Positions 42,826-53,760 of a DNA stretch of 64,000 nt are shown in pieces. The stretch spans positions 62,001-126,000 of the forward strand of contig NZ_BMHK01000001.1 of assembly GCF_014640675.1 (NCBI RefSeq), read 5' to 3'. The notes beneath the pieces were generated by a model. That model was given only the letters and a program-made list of their open reading frames with translations. It was not told the origin of the DNA and did not search any database. Numbering within the stretch: position 1 is the first letter of the stretch; each line of letters begins with the position of its first letter. The stretch comes from Novosphingobium endophyticum. Its GTDB lineage: Bacteria; Pseudomonadota; Alphaproteobacteria; Sphingomonadales; Sphingomonadaceae. The translations under genes were made by a program, and so were the position numbers.

Positions 42826-44346
42826 ATGACTGACATGCGACGCGAGGCGGACCGGGAAGAAGTACTGGCAAGGCTGGCGGCGGGGCAGCCGGCCCTGCTC
42901 TGGCGCAAGCTGGTCGCGGATACCGAAACGCCCGTCGCGGCGGCGCTCAAGCTCTTCGAGGACGGGCGCGGCGACTTCCTGCTGGAATCGGTCGAAGGCG
43001 GCGAGACGCGCGGACGATACAGCCTGATCGGTCTCGATCCCGACCTGGTGTTTCGCGCCCGCGAAGCCGCCTGCGAGATCAACCGCAAGTGGCAATCGGA
43101 CCGCGAGGCTTTCGAGACATTGCCGGGCGACAGCCTGTCGGAATTGCGCGGCCTCGTCGCATCCTGCCGTATCGACGTGCCGGCTGAACTGCCCCGTGCG
43201 CTCGCCTGCCTTGTCGGCTATTTCGGCTACGAGACCATCGGCCTCGTCGAAAAGCTTCCGCGCGCGCCGCAGAGCCCGCTCGACGTGCCCGACATGCTGT
43301 TCGTGCGCCCCTCGCTGATCCTCGTCTTCGACCGCCTGAGCGACGAGATGTTCTGCGTCGCGCCGCTCTGGCCGGATGGGGGGGCGCCCGAGCGCATCGC
43401 GGACGCAGCCACCGAACGCATCGACGAGGCGCTGCGCCGCCTCGCCGCGCCAGCGCCTGTCTCGCCGGTCCAGGCCGATCTGCCCGACCCCGTGAAGCGG
43501 CCCGTCATGGCAGCCGAAGACTACAAGGCGATGGTGCTCAAGGCCAAGAACTACATCGAGGCGGGCGATATCTTCCAGGTCGTGCTGGCGCAGCGCTTCA
43601 CCTGCGAATTTACGCTGCCGCCGCTGGCGCTCTACCGCAGCCTTCGCCGCGTGAACCCCTCGCCGTTCCTCTATTATCTCGACCTTCCCGGCTTCGCGCT
43701 GATCGGTTCGAGCCCGGAGATCCTGGTGCGCGTGCGCGACGGGGAAGTCACGATCCGCCCGATCGCCGGCACCCGCCCGCGCGGACACACGCCGGCGGAG
43801 GACAAGGCCAACGAGGTCAGCCTGCTAGCCGATCCGAAGGAGCGCGCCGAGCACCTGATGCTGCTCGACCTCGGTCGCAACGACGTGGGCCGCGTGGCCC
43901 GGCGCGGCACGGTGGAAGTGACCGACAGCTACACGATCGAGCGCTACAGCCACGTCATGCACATCGTCTCGAACGTCGTCGGCCAGCTCGATACCGAAAA
44001 GCACGATGCCATCGACGCGGTCTTCGCGGGCTTTCCGGCCGGCACCGTCTCCGGCGCGCCCAAGGTCCATGCCTGCGAGATCATCGCCGAACTCGAACCC
44101 GAAACGCGCGGCGCCTATGCCGGCGGCGTCGGCTATTTCGCGCCGGACGGATCGGTGGATTCGTGCATCGTCCTGCGCACCGGCCTGCTCAAGGACGGCG
44201 TGCTCCACGTCCAGGCCGGCGCGGGCATCGTCGCCGACAGCGACCCGGACTATGAACAGCGCGAATGCGACGCAAAGAGCGGCGCGCTCTTCGCCGCCGC
44301 GCGCGAGGCCGTGCGCGTGGCTGGAGAGCCGGGTTTCGGGCAGTGA
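42826..44346 (+). CDS. trpE: anthranilate synthase component I
   Basis: This 506-residue protein makes anthranilate from chorismate with the TrpG amidotransferase. The N-terminal region has the LLES motif linked with tryptophan feedback (FLLESVEGGETRGRYSLIG). The C-terminal chorismate-binding domain has IAGTRPRG, DLGRNDVGRVA, YSHVMHIVSNV and PAGTVSGAPKV. Its stop overlaps the GTG start of a lipoprotein gene (GTGA), an insertion in the usual trpE-trpG order. Confidence 0.96.
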   Translation: MTDMRREADREEVLARLAAGQPALLWRKLVADTETPVAAALKLFEDGRGDFLLESVEGGETRGRYSLIGLDPDLVFRAREAACEINRKWQSDREAFETLPGDSLSELRGLVASCRIDVPAELPRALACLVGYFGYETIGLVEKLPRAPQSPLDVPDMLFVRPSLILVFDRLSDEMFCVAPLWPDGGAPERIADAATERIDEALRRLAAPAPVSPVQADLPDPVKRPVMAAEDYKAMVLKAKNYIEAGDIFQVVLAQRFTCEFTLPPLALYRSLRRVNPSPFLYYLDLPGFALIGSSPEILVRVRDGEVTIRPIAGTRPRGHTPAEDKANEVSLLADPKERAEHLMLLDLGRNDVGRVARRGTVEVTDSYTIERYSHVMHIVSNVVGQLDTEKHDAIDAVFAGFPAGTVSGAPKVHACEIIAELEPETRGAYAGGVGYFAPDGSVDSCIVLRTGLLKDGVLHVQAGAGIVADSDPDYEQRECDAKSGALFAAAREAVRVAGEPGFGQ

Positions 44347-45119
44347 TCCGAAGCGCCACTGCCTTCGCCCTCCTGCTTCTCGCCGCCTGCTCCTCCAACG
44401 CGAGGCAGGAAGACGCGGCGCCCCCGCCGCCCTGCGAGAGCGCCACGTTCGAAGGGGTGGCGCTGACCCATTGTACCGCCACGCCGGGCCGGCACACCAT
44501 CCAGATGGTGCTCGGCCCCAAGGGCGGCGCGCCTTATCGCAGTCTCTCGCAGCTCGCCATCGACCGGCCCGAAAAGAGCCACGAACTCGCCTTCGCCACG
44601 AATGGCGGCATGTTCGACGGGGCGGGTCAGCCGATCGGCTACTACGTCGAGGAGGGCGAGCGCCTCCACAAGCTCAACCGCAATGACGGACCGGGCAATT
44701 TCCATATGCTGCCCAATGGCGTCTTCTACGGCGATGCCCGCGGACACTGGAACGTGCGCACCAGCGACGATTTTGCAAGCAACGTCGCCAGGCGTCCCGA
44801 CTTCGGGACCCAGTCCGGCCCCATGCTGGTGATCGCGGGCAAGCTGCATCCGGCGATCGACCACGACGGCGTATCGAAGAAGCTGCGCAACGGCGTCGGC
44901 GTCGATCGGCAGGGGCGCGCGCACTTCGTCATTTCCGACGAGCCGATCTCCTTCGGCAAGCTCGCGCGCTATTTCCGCGACGACCTGAAATGCCCGAACG
45001 CACTGTTCCTCGACGGTAGCGTCTCGTCCCTCTGGGATCCGCACATGGGCCGCGTCGACGGCGGACCGCCGCTCGGCCCCTTGATCGTCGTCGAGAAACG
45101 CGCGAAGGCGAAACCATGA
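44343..45119 (+). CDS. phosphodiester glycosidase-like lipoprotein in the trp cluster
   Basis: This 258-residue protein has a GTG start overlapping the trpE stop, and a lipoprotein signal ([11 protein letters not shown], lipobox Cys18). The rest matches the phosphodiester glycosidase (NAGPA, PF09992) family: [39 protein letters not shown] and [15 protein letters not shown]. Family members remove GlcNAc-1-phosphate caps or cut related phosphodiesters; the substrate here is unknown. Its stop overlaps trpG by 4 bp, so it is translationally coupled to tryptophan synthesis genes although it should act in the periplasm. Confidence 0.87.
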   Translation: MIRSATAFALLLLAACSSNARQEDAAPPPPCESATFEGVALTHCTATPGRHTIQMVLGPKGGAPYRSLSQLAIDRPEKSHELAFATNGGMFDGAGQPIGYYVEEGERLHKLNRNDGPGNFHMLPNGVFYGDARGHWNVRTSDDFASNVARRPDFGTQSGPMLVIAGKLHPAIDHDGVSKKLRNGVGVDRQGRAHFVISDEPISFGKLARYFRDDLKCPNALFLDGSVSSLWDPHMGRVDGGPPLGPLIVVEKRAKAKP

Positions 45120-45700
45120 TCCTTGTCATCGACAACTACGACAGCTTCACCTGGAACCTCGTCCATTACCTCATGGAACTGGGCGCCGAAGTTGAAGTCG
45201 TGCGCAACGACGCGCTTTCGGCCGGGCAGGCGATTTCCAGCGGGGCAAAGGGCTTCCTGATCTCGCCCGGGCCATGCACCCCGAACGAAGCCGGGATCAG
45301 CCTGGACCTGGTGGGCGCCGCCGCCGATGCCGGAAAACCGCTGCTCGGCGTGTGCCTCGGCCACCAGTCGATCGGCCAGTATTTCGGCGGCAAGGTCAAT
45401 CGCGGCGGGCTGATGCACGGCAAGACGTCGGCCGTCACGCATGACAATACCGGCGTTTTCGAAGGCATCCCTTCGCCTTTTACCGCCACGCGCTATCACT
45501 CGCTGATCGTCGAGGACATTCCCGACGTTCTCAAGGTCAACGCCCGCTCCGACGACGGCCACGTCATGGGCTTCCGCCACGAGAGCCTGCCGATCCATGG
45601 CGTGCAGTTCCACCCGGAAAGCATCGCCACGCAGTACGGCCACGAGATGCTGGCGAATTTCCTGAAGCTCTGCGGCATCCAGACAAAGGCCGTCGCATGA
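45116..45700 (+). CDS. trpG: anthranilate synthase component II (glutamine amidotransferase)
   Basis: This 194-residue class I amidotransferase supplies ammonia to TrpE. It begins [19 protein letters not shown]. The nucleophile elbow is [14 protein letters not shown] and the late His-x-Glu is VQFHPESI. It may also serve 4-amino-4-deoxychorismate synthase, as TrpG/PabA proteins can do. It overlaps its neighbours on both sides by ATGA. Confidence 0.95.
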   Translation: MILVIDNYDSFTWNLVHYLMELGAEVEVVRNDALSAGQAISSGAKGFLISPGPCTPNEAGISLDLVGAAADAGKPLLGVCLGHQSIGQYFGGKVNRGGLMHGKTSAVTHDNTGVFEGIPSPFTATRYHSLIVEDIPDVLKVNARSDDGHVMGFRHESLPIHGVQFHPESIATQYGHEMLANFLKLCGIQTKAVA

Positions 45701-46686
45701 CCCTGCCCGATCCGCTCCACCCGATCGAGGAAGCCGAAGCGGAAGCGGCCTTCGGCGCGATTCTCGACGGCGAAGTGTCCGAAGCTGCCATCGCCGAATT
45801 TCTGATCGCCCTTTCCGACCGGGGCGAGACCGCCAGCGAGATCGCCGGCGCGGCGCGGGCGATGCGGGCGCGGATGCTCCCCATATCCGCGCCGGAGAAC
45901 GCCATAGACGTCTGCGGCACCGGCGGCGATGGACACCACACGCTCAACGTCTCGACCGCCGTATCGCTGGTCGTCGCGGCCTGCGGCGTGCCCGTCGCCA
46001 AGCACGGCAACCGCGCCGCCAGCTCCAAGGCAGGCGCGGCCGATACGCTCGAAGCCCTCGGCCTCGATCTCGACCGTGCGATGGAAACGGCCGAAGCGAC
46101 CCTCAACGACCTCGGCATCTGCTTCCTCTTCGCCGGGAAGCACCATCCGGCGATGGGCAGGATCATGCCGATCCGCAGGAAGCTCGGCCGCCGCACGATC
46201 TTCAATTTGATGGGTCCGCTCGCCAATCCCGCGCGGGTCAGGCGGCAGCTGGTCGGCATTGCCCGGCCCGCCTACGTGCCAATCTATGCCGAAGCGATCC
46301 TGCGCCTCGGCACCGAGCACTCGCTTGTCGTGTCGGGCGACGAAGGGCTGGACGAACTCAGTCTCGCCGGCGGCAACGAACTGGCCGAGATCCGGGGCCA
46401 GGAACTCTCGATGCGCCGCGTTTCGCCGGGAGACGCGGGGCTGTCGGCCGCTCCGGTCGAGGCGATACGTGGCGGCGACGCCGCCTACAATGCCGACGCC
46501 CTGCGCCGCCTGCTGATGGGCGAGCCCGGCCCGTATCGCGATGCCGTTCTGTTCAACGCCGCAGGCGCCCTGATCGTCGCGGGAGAGGCGCAGTCCTGGC
46601 AGGAAGGCGTGGAGGAAGCGGCCGAGGCTATCGACAAGGGCCTCGCCAATGCCCTGCTCAACTGCTGGATCGCAGCGCTCAGATAG
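45697..46686 (+). CDS. trpD: anthranilate phosphoribosyltransferase
   Basis: This 329-residue enzyme joins anthranilate and PRPP. Motifs are [19 protein letters not shown] (PRPP loop), [21 protein letters not shown] and [33 protein letters not shown]. Its ATG overlaps the trpG stop. trpC follows after 7 bp. Confidence 0.96.
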   Translation: MTLPDPLHPIEEAEAEAAFGAILDGEVSEAAIAEFLIALSDRGETASEIAGAARAMRARMLPISAPENAIDVCGTGGDGHHTLNVSTAVSLVVAACGVPVAKHGNRAASSKAGAADTLEALGLDLDRAMETAEATLNDLGICFLFAGKHHPAMGRIMPIRRKLGRRTIFNLMGPLANPARVRRQLVGIARPAYVPIYAEAILRLGTEHSLVVSGDEGLDELSLAGGNELAEIRGQELSMRRVSPGDAGLSAAPVEAIRGGDAAYNADALRRLLMGEPGPYRDAVLFNAAGALIVAGEAQSWQEGVEEAAEAIDKGLANALLNCWIAALR

Positions 46687-46693
46687 GCCGACA

Positions 46694-47485
46694 ATGTCCG
46701 ACAAGCTCACCGAGATCTGCGACACCAAGCGCGAGGAAGTCGCGGCGCGCAAGACGCTCGCCACTCTTGACGACCTCGATGCGCGCGCCGCGCTGCAGAC
46801 CGCTCCGCGCGGGTTCGAGGCGGCACTACGCCGCAAGGCGGAAACCGGCTTCGCGCTGATCGCCGAGATCAAGAAGGCCAGTCCCTCCAAGGGTCTGATC
46901 CGCCCCGATTTCCGGCCGGCCGAACATGCCCTTGCCTACGAAGAAGGCGGCGCCACCTGCCTCTCGATCCTGACCGACGCCCCCTATTTCCAGGGGCACG
47001 AAGACTACCTTGTCGATGCCCGCGCGGCCGTTTCACTGCCCGTCATCCGCAAGGACTTCATGGTCGATCCCTGGCAGGTCGCCGAGGCCCGCGCGATCGG
47101 CGCCGATGCGATCCTGATCATCGTCGCCGCGCTTGACGATGCGCTGATGGCCGAGATCGAGGCCGCCGCGCTCGAACGGGGCATGGACTGCCTCGTCGAG
47201 GTTCACGACGAAGCGGAAATGGAGCGCGCCGCGCGGCTCATGTCACGCCTGATCGGCGTCAACAACCGCGACCTCAAGCGCTTCGTGACCGACATCGCCA
47301 CGACCGAGCGCCTCGCTCCGCTCGCCCCTGAAGGCACGCTGCTGGTGAGCGAAAGCGGCATCAACTCCCACGCAGACCTGCAACGGCTGTCGGCCTGCGG
47401 CGCTCGCACCTTCCTGGTCGGGGAAAGCCTGATGCGTCAGGCCGATGTGGAAGCGGCGACGCGCGCGCTGCTGGGCGGCGTGTAG
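46694..47485 (+). CDS. trpC: indole-3-glycerol phosphate synthase
   Basis: This 263-residue TIM-barrel enzyme of tryptophan synthesis has [14 protein letters not shown] (catalytic Lys and Glu), [34 protein letters not shown] and LVSESGI. It is a single-function TrpC; trpF, trpB and trpA are not in the window. Confidence 0.96.
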   Translation: MSDKLTEICDTKREEVAARKTLATLDDLDARAALQTAPRGFEAALRRKAETGFALIAEIKKASPSKGLIRPDFRPAEHALAYEEGGATCLSILTDAPYFQGHEDYLVDARAAVSLPVIRKDFMVDPWQVAEARAIGADAILIIVAALDDALMAEIEAAALERGMDCLVEVHDEAEMERAARLMSRLIGVNNRDLKRFVTDIATTERLAPLAPEGTLLVSESGINSHADLQRLSACGARTFLVGESLMRQADVEAATRALLGGV

Positions 47486-47563
47486 GTCAGATCGTTCGTG
47501 CGGGCTGTCCTGCGCGGCAGAAGTCTGCCATCGAACCCTCATGACGGAATTGCGACTGCTGAC

Positions 47564-48049
47564 ATGAACAAGAGCCTCACCCATGTCGATTCGGACGGAA
47601 ACGCCCGCATGGTCGACGTCGGCGCCAAGGCGGAAACCCAGCGCCTTGCCATAGCCTCGGGCCGGATCGCGATGTCTGCGCAGGCGCTCGAAGCGATCCG
47701 CGCGGGCAATGCGCCAAAGGGCGATGTTCTGGGCACCGCGCGCATCGCCGGGATCATGGCGGGCAAGAAGACCAGCGAGCTGATCCCGATGTGCCACCCG
47801 CTTGCAATCGATGCGATAAACGTCGATTTCGGGTTCGAGGAAGGCGCCATCCGCGCCACGGCGACGGCAGCGATCACCGGCAAGACCGGCGTCGAAATGG
47901 AAGCGATTACAGCCGTTTCCGTCGCGCTCCTGACAATCTACGACATGGCCAAGGCGTTCGACAAGGGCATGGTCATCGGCGAGATCCGCCTGATCGAAAA
48001 GCGCGGCGGCAAGTCCGGCGTCTGGCGCGCGCCGGATCTCGAGCGATGA
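47564..48049 (+). CDS. moaC: cyclic pyranopterin monophosphate synthase
   Basis: This 161-residue protein acts in the first stage of molybdenum cofactor synthesis, making cPMP after MoaA. Conserved segments are [40 protein letters not shown] and [22 protein letters not shown] longer frame begins upstream, but the ATG used matches the usual N-terminus. Its stop overlaps moeA by ATGA. Confidence 0.95.
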   Translation: MNKSLTHVDSDGNARMVDVGAKAETQRLAIASGRIAMSAQALEAIRAGNAPKGDVLGTARIAGIMAGKKTSELIPMCHPLAIDAINVDFGFEEGAIRATATAAITGKTGVEMEAITAVSVALLTIYDMAKAFDKGMVIGEIRLIEKRGGKSGVWRAPDLER

Positions 48050-49269
48050 GCAAGAAGAACGCACCGATCCCGCTGGAGGAAGCCCAGGCTCGCCTGCTCG
48101 CTCTTGTCGAGCCGCTGCCGGTCGAGCGTGTCGACGTCGAAGGCGCCATCGGCCGCTATCTTTCCGAACCGCTCCAGGCGCGGCGCACGCAGCCGGCCGC
48201 CGACCTTTCGGCGATGGACGGCTATGCCGTGACGGCCAGCGACCTTGCCGGTCCCTGGCGCGTGATCGGTGAAAGCGCGGCCGGGCATCCCTATGCGGGC
48301 ACGGTCGGCCACGGAGAGGCCGTGCGCATCTCCACCGGCGCGATTCTGCCCGCCGGAGCCGAAGCGGTGATCCTTCAGGAAGATCTCGCGCGCGACGACG
48401 GGCGGATTTCGCTTACCGGCGAGCTTCCCTCTCCTCCCCACAAGCATATCCGCCGCTGCGGCATGGATTTCTGCTTCGGAAACGAAGTAATGGCGGCTGG
48501 GGTGAAAATCGGCCCCGCGCAGGCGGCGCTCGCGCTCGCGGCCGGGCATCGGCACTTGCCCGTGCGCCGCATGCCCAAAGTGGCCGTGATCGACAGCGGA
48601 GACGAACTCGCCGCCGATCCGGAAGCTTGCGAAGCGCATCAGATCCCCGCCAGCAACGGCACCATGCTCGCCGCGCTGTTTCGCGGCCTCGCGGTCGAGG
48701 CCCGCCGGATCGGGCCGGTCGCTGATACCCTCGATGCGCTGACCGCCGCTTTCGACGCTGCCGCCGACTGCGACGTCATCGTCACCAGCGGCGGGGCCTC
48801 GGTGGGAGACCACGATCTGGTCCGCCCCGCGCTGGAGCAATGGGGCGCCCGGCTCGACTTCTGGCGAGTGGCGATCAAGCCCGGAAAGCCGCTGCTCGTA
48901 GCCACGCGCGAGCGCGATTCGGCGCGGCAGATCATCATCGGCCTGCCTGGCAATCCCGCCTCCAGCATGGTGACGGCCTACCATTTCGTACTGCCGCTGC
49001 TGCGCGCATTGCTGGGCGCGGACAAGCCCCTGCCCATGCAGATCGCGACCCGGCTCGGCGCACCGGTCAGGGCCAACGGCTCGAGGCGCGAATTTCTGCG
49101 CGGGTTCTGGGATGGCGAAACGGTTATGCCGACGACCTTGCAGGACAGCGGCGCCTTGGCCGCGCTGGCCGCGAGCAACGTCCTGATCGACCGCGCCGCC
49201 CATGCCCCAGAGGCGGACGCGGGTGAAGAGGTTCGCGGGTTCCTCCTCCAGAATGGCGGTATTGCTTGA
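48046..49269 (+). CDS. moeA: molybdopterin molybdenumtransferase
   Basis: This 407-residue protein inserts molybdate into adenylated molybdopterin. The MoeA fold is shown by the N-terminal AMDGYAV segment, the [13 protein letters not shown] segment and the MoCF-binding motif [11 protein letters not shown] (about residues 246-256), followed by [11 protein letters not shown]. It is coupled to moaC by a 4-bp overlap. lexA follows with its own control site. Confidence 0.95.
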   Translation: MSKKNAPIPLEEAQARLLALVEPLPVERVDVEGAIGRYLSEPLQARRTQPAADLSAMDGYAVTASDLAGPWRVIGESAAGHPYAGTVGHGEAVRISTGAILPAGAEAVILQEDLARDDGRISLTGELPSPPHKHIRRCGMDFCFGNEVMAAGVKIGPAQAALALAAGHRHLPVRRMPKVAVIDSGDELAADPEACEAHQIPASNGTMLAALFRGLAVEARRIGPVADTLDALTAAFDAAADCDVIVTSGGASVGDHDLVRPALEQWGARLDFWRVAIKPGKPLLVATRERDSARQIIIGLPGNPASSMVTAYHFVLPLLRALLGADKPLPMQIATRLGAPVRANGSRREFLRGFWDGETVMPTTLQDSGALAALAASNVLIDRAAHAPEADAGEEVRGFLLQNGGIA

Positions 49270-49293
49270 CGTTCCAGAATTCGTTGCTTAATT

Positions 49294-49308
49294 GTTCTCT
49301 CATTGTTC
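49294..49308 (+). promoter_or_regulatory. LexA box upstream of lexA
   Basis: GTTC-TCTCATT-GTTC matches the alphaproteobacterial SOS operator GTTC-N7-GTTC exactly. It lies 46 bp before the lexA ATG, as expected for autoregulation. Confidence 0.85.
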
Positions 49309-49353
49309 ACAGGCGGAACATCGCCGGGGCAGGCAGCAGAAGAGGCAGCGAAG

Positions 49354-50043
49354 ATGTTGACGCGCAAGCAGCACGAATTGCTCAGGTTCATCCAGGCCCG
49401 GCTTGAGGAAAGCGGCATCTCGCCCAGCTTTGAGGAAATGAAGGAAGCGCTCGATCTCAAGTCGAAATCGGGCGTGCATCGGCTGATTTCCGCGCTTGAG
49501 GAGCGTGGCTTCATCCGCCGCCTGCCCAACCGGGCCCGCGCGCTCGAAGTGTTGCGCCAGCCCGAGGACGTGTCGACGAAGGCGGCGGCGCAGCCTGCCC
49601 CCGCAAACGATCCCACCGCTTCGATCCGCGCGCCGCAGCGTATGCCCGAGCCGGCGAACGACGTGGTGGAGATCCCGCTCCATGGGCGCATTGCCGCCGG
49701 CGTACCGATCGAAGCGCTCGAAGGGCAGACTACCCTGCCGGTTCCGGCCGCCCTGCTGGGTGCCGGCGAACACTATGCGCTCGAGGTGTCAGGCGACTCG
49801 ATGATCGAGGCCGGCATCCTCGACGGGGACTTCGCGCTCATCCGCCGTACCAATACGGCGCGCGACGGCGAGATCGTGGTCGCGCTGGTCCGCGGCGAGG
49901 AAGCGACGCTCAAGTATCTGCAACGCGATGGCGGCATGGTGCGGCTCGTCCCGGCCAATTCGGCTTACGAGCCACAGATCTTCGGGCCGGACGAAGTCGA
50001 GGTCCAGGGCAAGCTTGCGGGGCTGCTGCGCCGCTATCACTGA
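49354..50043 (+). CDS. lexA: SOS repressor LexA
   Basis: This 229-residue protein begins [14 protein letters not shown] and has a winged-helix domain (residues 1-65, [22 protein letters not shown]). A linker of about 50 residues follows, then the self-cleaving S24 domain: the Ala-Gly site in [12 protein letters not shown], the Ser in [10 protein letters not shown] and the Lys in EATLKYL. It represses SOS genes until RecA triggers cleavage. The ATG is chosen by homology; a frame start 17 codons upstream would include the leader. Its stop lies 28 bp from the convergent comEC stop. Confidence 0.96.
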   Translation: MLTRKQHELLRFIQARLEESGISPSFEEMKEALDLKSKSGVHRLISALEERGFIRRLPNRARALEVLRQPEDVSTKAAAQPAPANDPTASIRAPQRMPEPANDVVEIPLHGRIAAGVPIEALEGQTTLPVPAALLGAGEHYALEVSGDSMIEAGILDGDFALIRRTNTARDGEIVVALVRGEEATLKYLQRDGGMVRLVPANSAYEPQIFGPDEVEVQGKLAGLLRRYH

Positions 50044-50070
50044 TACCGGGGACGACCGTTAGCGTCCTTG

Positions 50071-52272
50071 CTACCGGCTCCACTGAGGGCGTCGCCACCA
50101 GCCGTGGTCGCCCTGCCCGCGGGCTACCGTGTCCACTTTCCGGTCGGCCAGTCTGATCGCAAGGCCGCCGGTTTCATCGAGCATCCGCCGATCCGCCTTC
50201 AGCCAGCGGGGCCGGCAACTGCGGGGCAGCCAGCGATCGGCGATGACGATGTCCGCCTTGTCGCAGGCCGCGGCAAGGGCGCGTTCGGGCACTGCGTCTC
50301 GGCTTCGGGCGATAAGCAGGTCCCAGGCCATCCCCTCGCGCACGAGGCGGACCGAGCAGAAATCCCGGTTGCACCGCGCCCTCGGCCAGCTTGCGAGGGG
50401 CTGCGGCTCGCCTTCCATGCCGGCGAGTTCGAGAAGGTTGTCCCGCACATAGTCGCTGCGCGTGTCCCGCAAGGTGATGAGGCGGGCGCCCTTGTCCACG
50501 ACGAGGCCGACATGACGCCCATCGCCCGTGACCAGCACGTCCGGGGGCGTAAGCATGGTAAGCCAGAAGGCGCCCAGCCCCGCCGGAACCAGGCCAAGCA
50601 ATCTGATCCGTCCGCTCCACAGGCCAAGCCAGAGACCGCCGGCCACGAACAACAGAAAAGCACCCGTCCCCATCGCGGGCAGCAACGATACCGCGCCAGG
50701 ACGCGAGCTGATCCAGTGCGCGAGCCCCAGCAGCAGATCGATGGACTGCCCCGCAAGCCACCAGAAGGGAGCGCCGAGACCGGCAATGTCGAGCACGAGC
50801 GCAATGGCGACGAGCGGCATGACCAGAAATGTAGTCAGCGGGATTGCCACGACATTGGCCAGGGCCCCGTAAACGCCGCCGCGGTGAAAGTGGAAAAAGC
50901 CGATCGGCATCAGCGCCAGCTCGATAACGAATCCGGTCAAGAGCAGCATCGCCAGATGGCGCAGCACGCGAAACGCGATGCCCTCCTCGCGCGGCGCCAG
51001 GAAGCGTCGCACCGGCCCTGCCGTGGCGAGCGCGACGATGGCCAGAACCGCGGCAAAGCTCATCTGGAAGCTCGGTCCGGTTAGCGATTCGGGCCAGAGC
51101 AACAGGACGAACATGGCGGCGACGGCCAGCATCCTGAGCGAAAGCGCCTCTCGTCCCAGCGCGAGCGCCGCGAGGACCAGCAGGGCGCCGATGCAGGACC
51201 GCACGGTCGGCACCTCGGAGCCGGTCAGCAAGGTATAGCCGATCCCGGCCAGGGCGCCGCATGCGGCGGCGGCCACCGGCAGACGGACGCGAAGCGCCAG
51301 TCCCGGAGAAAGCGCCAGAACACGCAATGACAGCAGGTAGACGGCCCCGATCACCGCGCTCACATGCAGCCCGCTGATCGAAAGCAGGTGCGCAAGGCCG
51401 GCATCGCGCATGGCCTGGGCATCGTCCTCGGCGATGCCGCCCCGGTCTCCGGTCGCCAGGGCAGCGGCGATCCCCGCTTCCGATCCCTCCAGGCGCGCGC
51501 GGACGTGGCGGGAAAGCCCCACCCTGGCCCGGGCCAGCAGGCCGCCCCCCGCTTCCGCCTTGAGGACTTCCACCGGCCGCGTCACCGTTCCGCTTGCGGA
51601 CAGCCCGGAAAACCACGCGGTGCGCGCAAAGTTGTATGCGCCGGGAAAGATCGGCGGTGCGGGCGGCATCAGCCGGGCTTCGAAGCGAATCACCGCACCC
51701 GGCGCGACATTTTCCGAATGGAAACCCTCGGGCACGTTTACCCGCACCTTGATCGCCCGGGCCGAACCGGGTTCGCGCATGGCCAGAACCAGACGGGTCC
51801 GTTCAAGGGCCGGCTGCTCTTCCACTTCGAGGACGCTGCCCTTGAACGTGCCCGACAGCGGTCCGGCGATCGGCTCCTGACCGACGATGGCGGATCTGGC
51901 CCAAACCGTCAGGCAGCCGGCGGCAACCAGCAGGAAAAGCGCGAAAATCGCCTGCCTCAGGTGCGAAAACCCGTCCCGACCACGCCACGGCGATTTCGCG
52001 ATCATGCCCAGACCCAGGCATCCCAGGATCAACCAGGTCCAGTAACCCGCGTGCGGCAACCCGAACCAGGCCGCGATTCCGGTCCCGAACGCGACGACGA
52101 GCCATGGCCCCCTGTCGAATCCGGCATTGCAAAGAAATCGCTCGATGCCGGCCAAACCCCTCGACAAGTGGCTCTCGCTGTTCCATTGCCCATGCTGCAT
52201 TGCAGCGCTACCGGGCGTTTCCGGAGGCGTGTGCTCATCTTGCGTCGTGGCTTGGCTGGCCATGGCGCGCAT
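50071..52272 (-). CDS. comEC: ComEC/Rec2 family DNA uptake channel protein
   Basis: This protein of about 733 residues has an N-terminal DUF4131-like region and a polytopic competence domain. The latter shows LLSISGLHVSAVIGAVYLL and LTGSEVPTVRSCIGALLVL, the usual ComEC signatures. The C-terminal part (about residues 560-733) is a reduced metallo-beta-lactamase-like region in which the HxHxDH zinc motif is not visible (GRHVGLVVDKG, VIADRWLP). In transformable bacteria ComEC carries single-stranded DNA across the inner membrane. The start is uncertain (52272 or 52263); it lies only about 20 bp from the divergent gltX start. Confidence 0.88.
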   Translation of the reverse strand: MRAMASQATTQDEHTPPETPGSAAMQHGQWNSESHLSRGLAGIERFLCNAGFDRGPWLVVAFGTGIAAWFGLPHAGYWTWLILGCLGLGMIAKSPWRGRDGFSHLRQAIFALFLLVAAGCLTVWARSAIVGQEPIAGPLSGTFKGSVLEVEEQPALERTRLVLAMREPGSARAIKVRVNVPEGFHSENVAPGAVIRFEARLMPPAPPIFPGAYNFARTAWFSGLSASGTVTRPVEVLKAEAGGGLLARARVGLSRHVRARLEGSEAGIAAALATGDRGGIAEDDAQAMRDAGLAHLLSISGLHVSAVIGAVYLLSLRVLALSPGLALRVRLPVAAAACGALAGIGYTLLTGSEVPTVRSCIGALLVLAALALGREALSLRMLAVAAMFVLLLWPESLTGPSFQMSFAAVLAIVALATAGPVRRFLAPREEGIAFRVLRHLAMLLLTGFVIELALMPIGFFHFHRGGVYGALANVVAIPLTTFLVMPLVAIALVLDIAGLGAPFWWLAGQSIDLLLGLAHWISSRPGAVSLLPAMGTGAFLLFVAGGLWLGLWSGRIRLLGLVPAGLGAFWLTMLTPPDVLVTGDGRHVGLVVDKGARLITLRDTRSDYVRDNLLELAGMEGEPQPLASWPRARCNRDFCSVRLVREGMAWDLLIARSRDAVPERALAAACDKADIVIADRWLPRSCRPRWLKADRRMLDETGGLAIRLADRKVDTVARGQGDHGWWRRPQWSR

Positions 52273-52292
52273 AGGAGAGGAAGGTAGTGACA

Positions 52293-53747
52293 ATGGCAAG
52301 CGGCAGTGCATCGGGCGGAGCGAACGGCACCAAGGCCGTCGTGACGCGCTTTGCCCCCTCGCCTACCGGCTATCTGCACATCGGTGGCGCCCGCACGGCG
52401 CTGTTCAACTGGCTCTTCGCCCGCCATCATGGCGGCAAATACCTGCTTCGTGTCGAGGACACCGACCGTGCCCGGTCGACCGAACCAGCGATCGAGGCGA
52501 TCTTCGACGGGCTCTCCTGGCTGGGACTGCAGGGGGACGAGGAGCCGGTGTTCCAGTTCGCGCGCTCCGCCCGCCACGCGCAAGTGGCCGCGCAGCTGCT
52601 GGAAACGGGCCACGCCTACCGCTGTTATCTGACATCCGAGGAACTCGCCGAGCGCCGCCAGAAGGCCCAGGAAGAGCGCCGCCCGTTCCGGATCGCCAGC
52701 GAATGGCGCGACGCCGATCCTTCGACGTTCCCGGCCGACCGGCCCTACGTCGTGCGCATAAAGGCGCCCCGCGACGGCGAGACGGTGATCGAGGATCTCG
52801 TTCAGGGCCGGGTTACCGTCCAGAATGCGGAGATTGACGATTTCGTCATCCTGCGCTCCGACGGGACGCCGACCTACATGCTCGCGGTCGTCGTCGACGA
52901 TCACGACATGGGCGTCACACACGTCATTCGCGGCGACGATCACCTGAACAATGCCTTCCGGCAGCTCGTGATCATAAACGCGATGGCTTGGCCGGTGCCG
53001 GCCTACGGCCACGTCCCGCTGATCCACGGATCTGACGGCGCGAAGCTTTCGAAGCGGCACGGCGCGCTCGGTGTCGACGCCTACCGCGATGAACTCGGCA
53101 TTCTTCCCGAGGCACTGTTCAACTATCTCCTGCGCCTCGGCTGGGGCCATGGCGACGACGAAATCATCACCCGCAAGCAGGCGGTCGAGTGGTTCGACAT
53201 CGCCCACGTCGGCAAGTCACCCGCGCGCTTCGATCTTGCCAAGCTGCAGAACCTCAACGGGCACTACCTGCGCGAGGCCGATGACGCCCGGCTTGCGGCG
53301 CTGGTGCTGCCGCGCGTCATCGCCAACGGGTTCGAAACCGTGGACGAGGCGCTGCTCGAACGCGCCATGCCGGTGCTCAAGGTCCGTGCCAGGGATATCA
53401 ACGAACTTGCTGAAGGCGCGGCCTTCCTTTTCGCTACCCGTCCGCTCCCCATGAGCGAGAAGGCGCAGGCGCTGCTGACCGGTGAGGGACGCGAGCGCCT
53501 CTCCGCCATTCACGGGCGCCTTGCCGGGGAATCGGACTGGACTCTGGAGGCATTGGAAGCCAAGCTGAAGGCAATGGCCGAGGAACTGGGATTGGGCCTC
53601 GGCAAGCTCGCGCAGCCCTTGCGGGCAGCCCTGACGGGTCAGACGACCTCTCCGGGAATTTTCGACGTTTTGGTTCTGCTCGGTCGGGACGAGAGCCTGG
53701 CGCGCATCGCCGCGCAGGCCGAAGTAGCCGCCGGGTCGCAGGTATAA
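52293..53747 (+). CDS. gltX: glutamate-tRNA ligase
   Basis: This 484-residue class I aminoacyl-tRNA synthetase charges tRNA-Glu. The HIGH-type motif is [22 protein letters not shown] and the KMSKS-type motif is KLSKRHG. The ATG is preferred (GGAGAGGAAGG upstream); a GTG two codons before is possible. Alphaproteobacteria often have two GltX paralogues; this one could also serve tRNA-Gln where GatCAB is used. gltA follows after 13 bp. Confidence 0.96.
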   Translation: MASGSASGGANGTKAVVTRFAPSPTGYLHIGGARTALFNWLFARHHGGKYLLRVEDTDRARSTEPAIEAIFDGLSWLGLQGDEEPVFQFARSARHAQVAAQLLETGHAYRCYLTSEELAERRQKAQEERRPFRIASEWRDADPSTFPADRPYVVRIKAPRDGETVIEDLVQGRVTVQNAEIDDFVILRSDGTPTYMLAVVVDDHDMGVTHVIRGDDHLNNAFRQLVIINAMAWPVPAYGHVPLIHGSDGAKLSKRHGALGVDAYRDELGILPEALFNYLLRLGWGHGDDEIITRKQAVEWFDIAHVGKSPARFDLAKLQNLNGHYLREADDARLAALVLPRVIANGFETVDEALLERAMPVLKVRARDINELAEGAAFLFATRPLPMSEKAQALLTGEGRERLSAIHGRLAGESDWTLEALEAKLKAMAEELGLGLGKLAQPLRAALTGQTTSPGIFDVLVLLGRDESLARIAAQAEVAAGSQV

Positions 53748-53760
53748 GGAGTAAGAACTG

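Noticed and set aside
49271-49285. A second LexA box upstream of lexA (GTTCCAGAATTCGTTG)
   Set aside because: The right half is shifted by one base from GTTC-N7-GTTC. The site at 49294-49308 is exact and sufficient.
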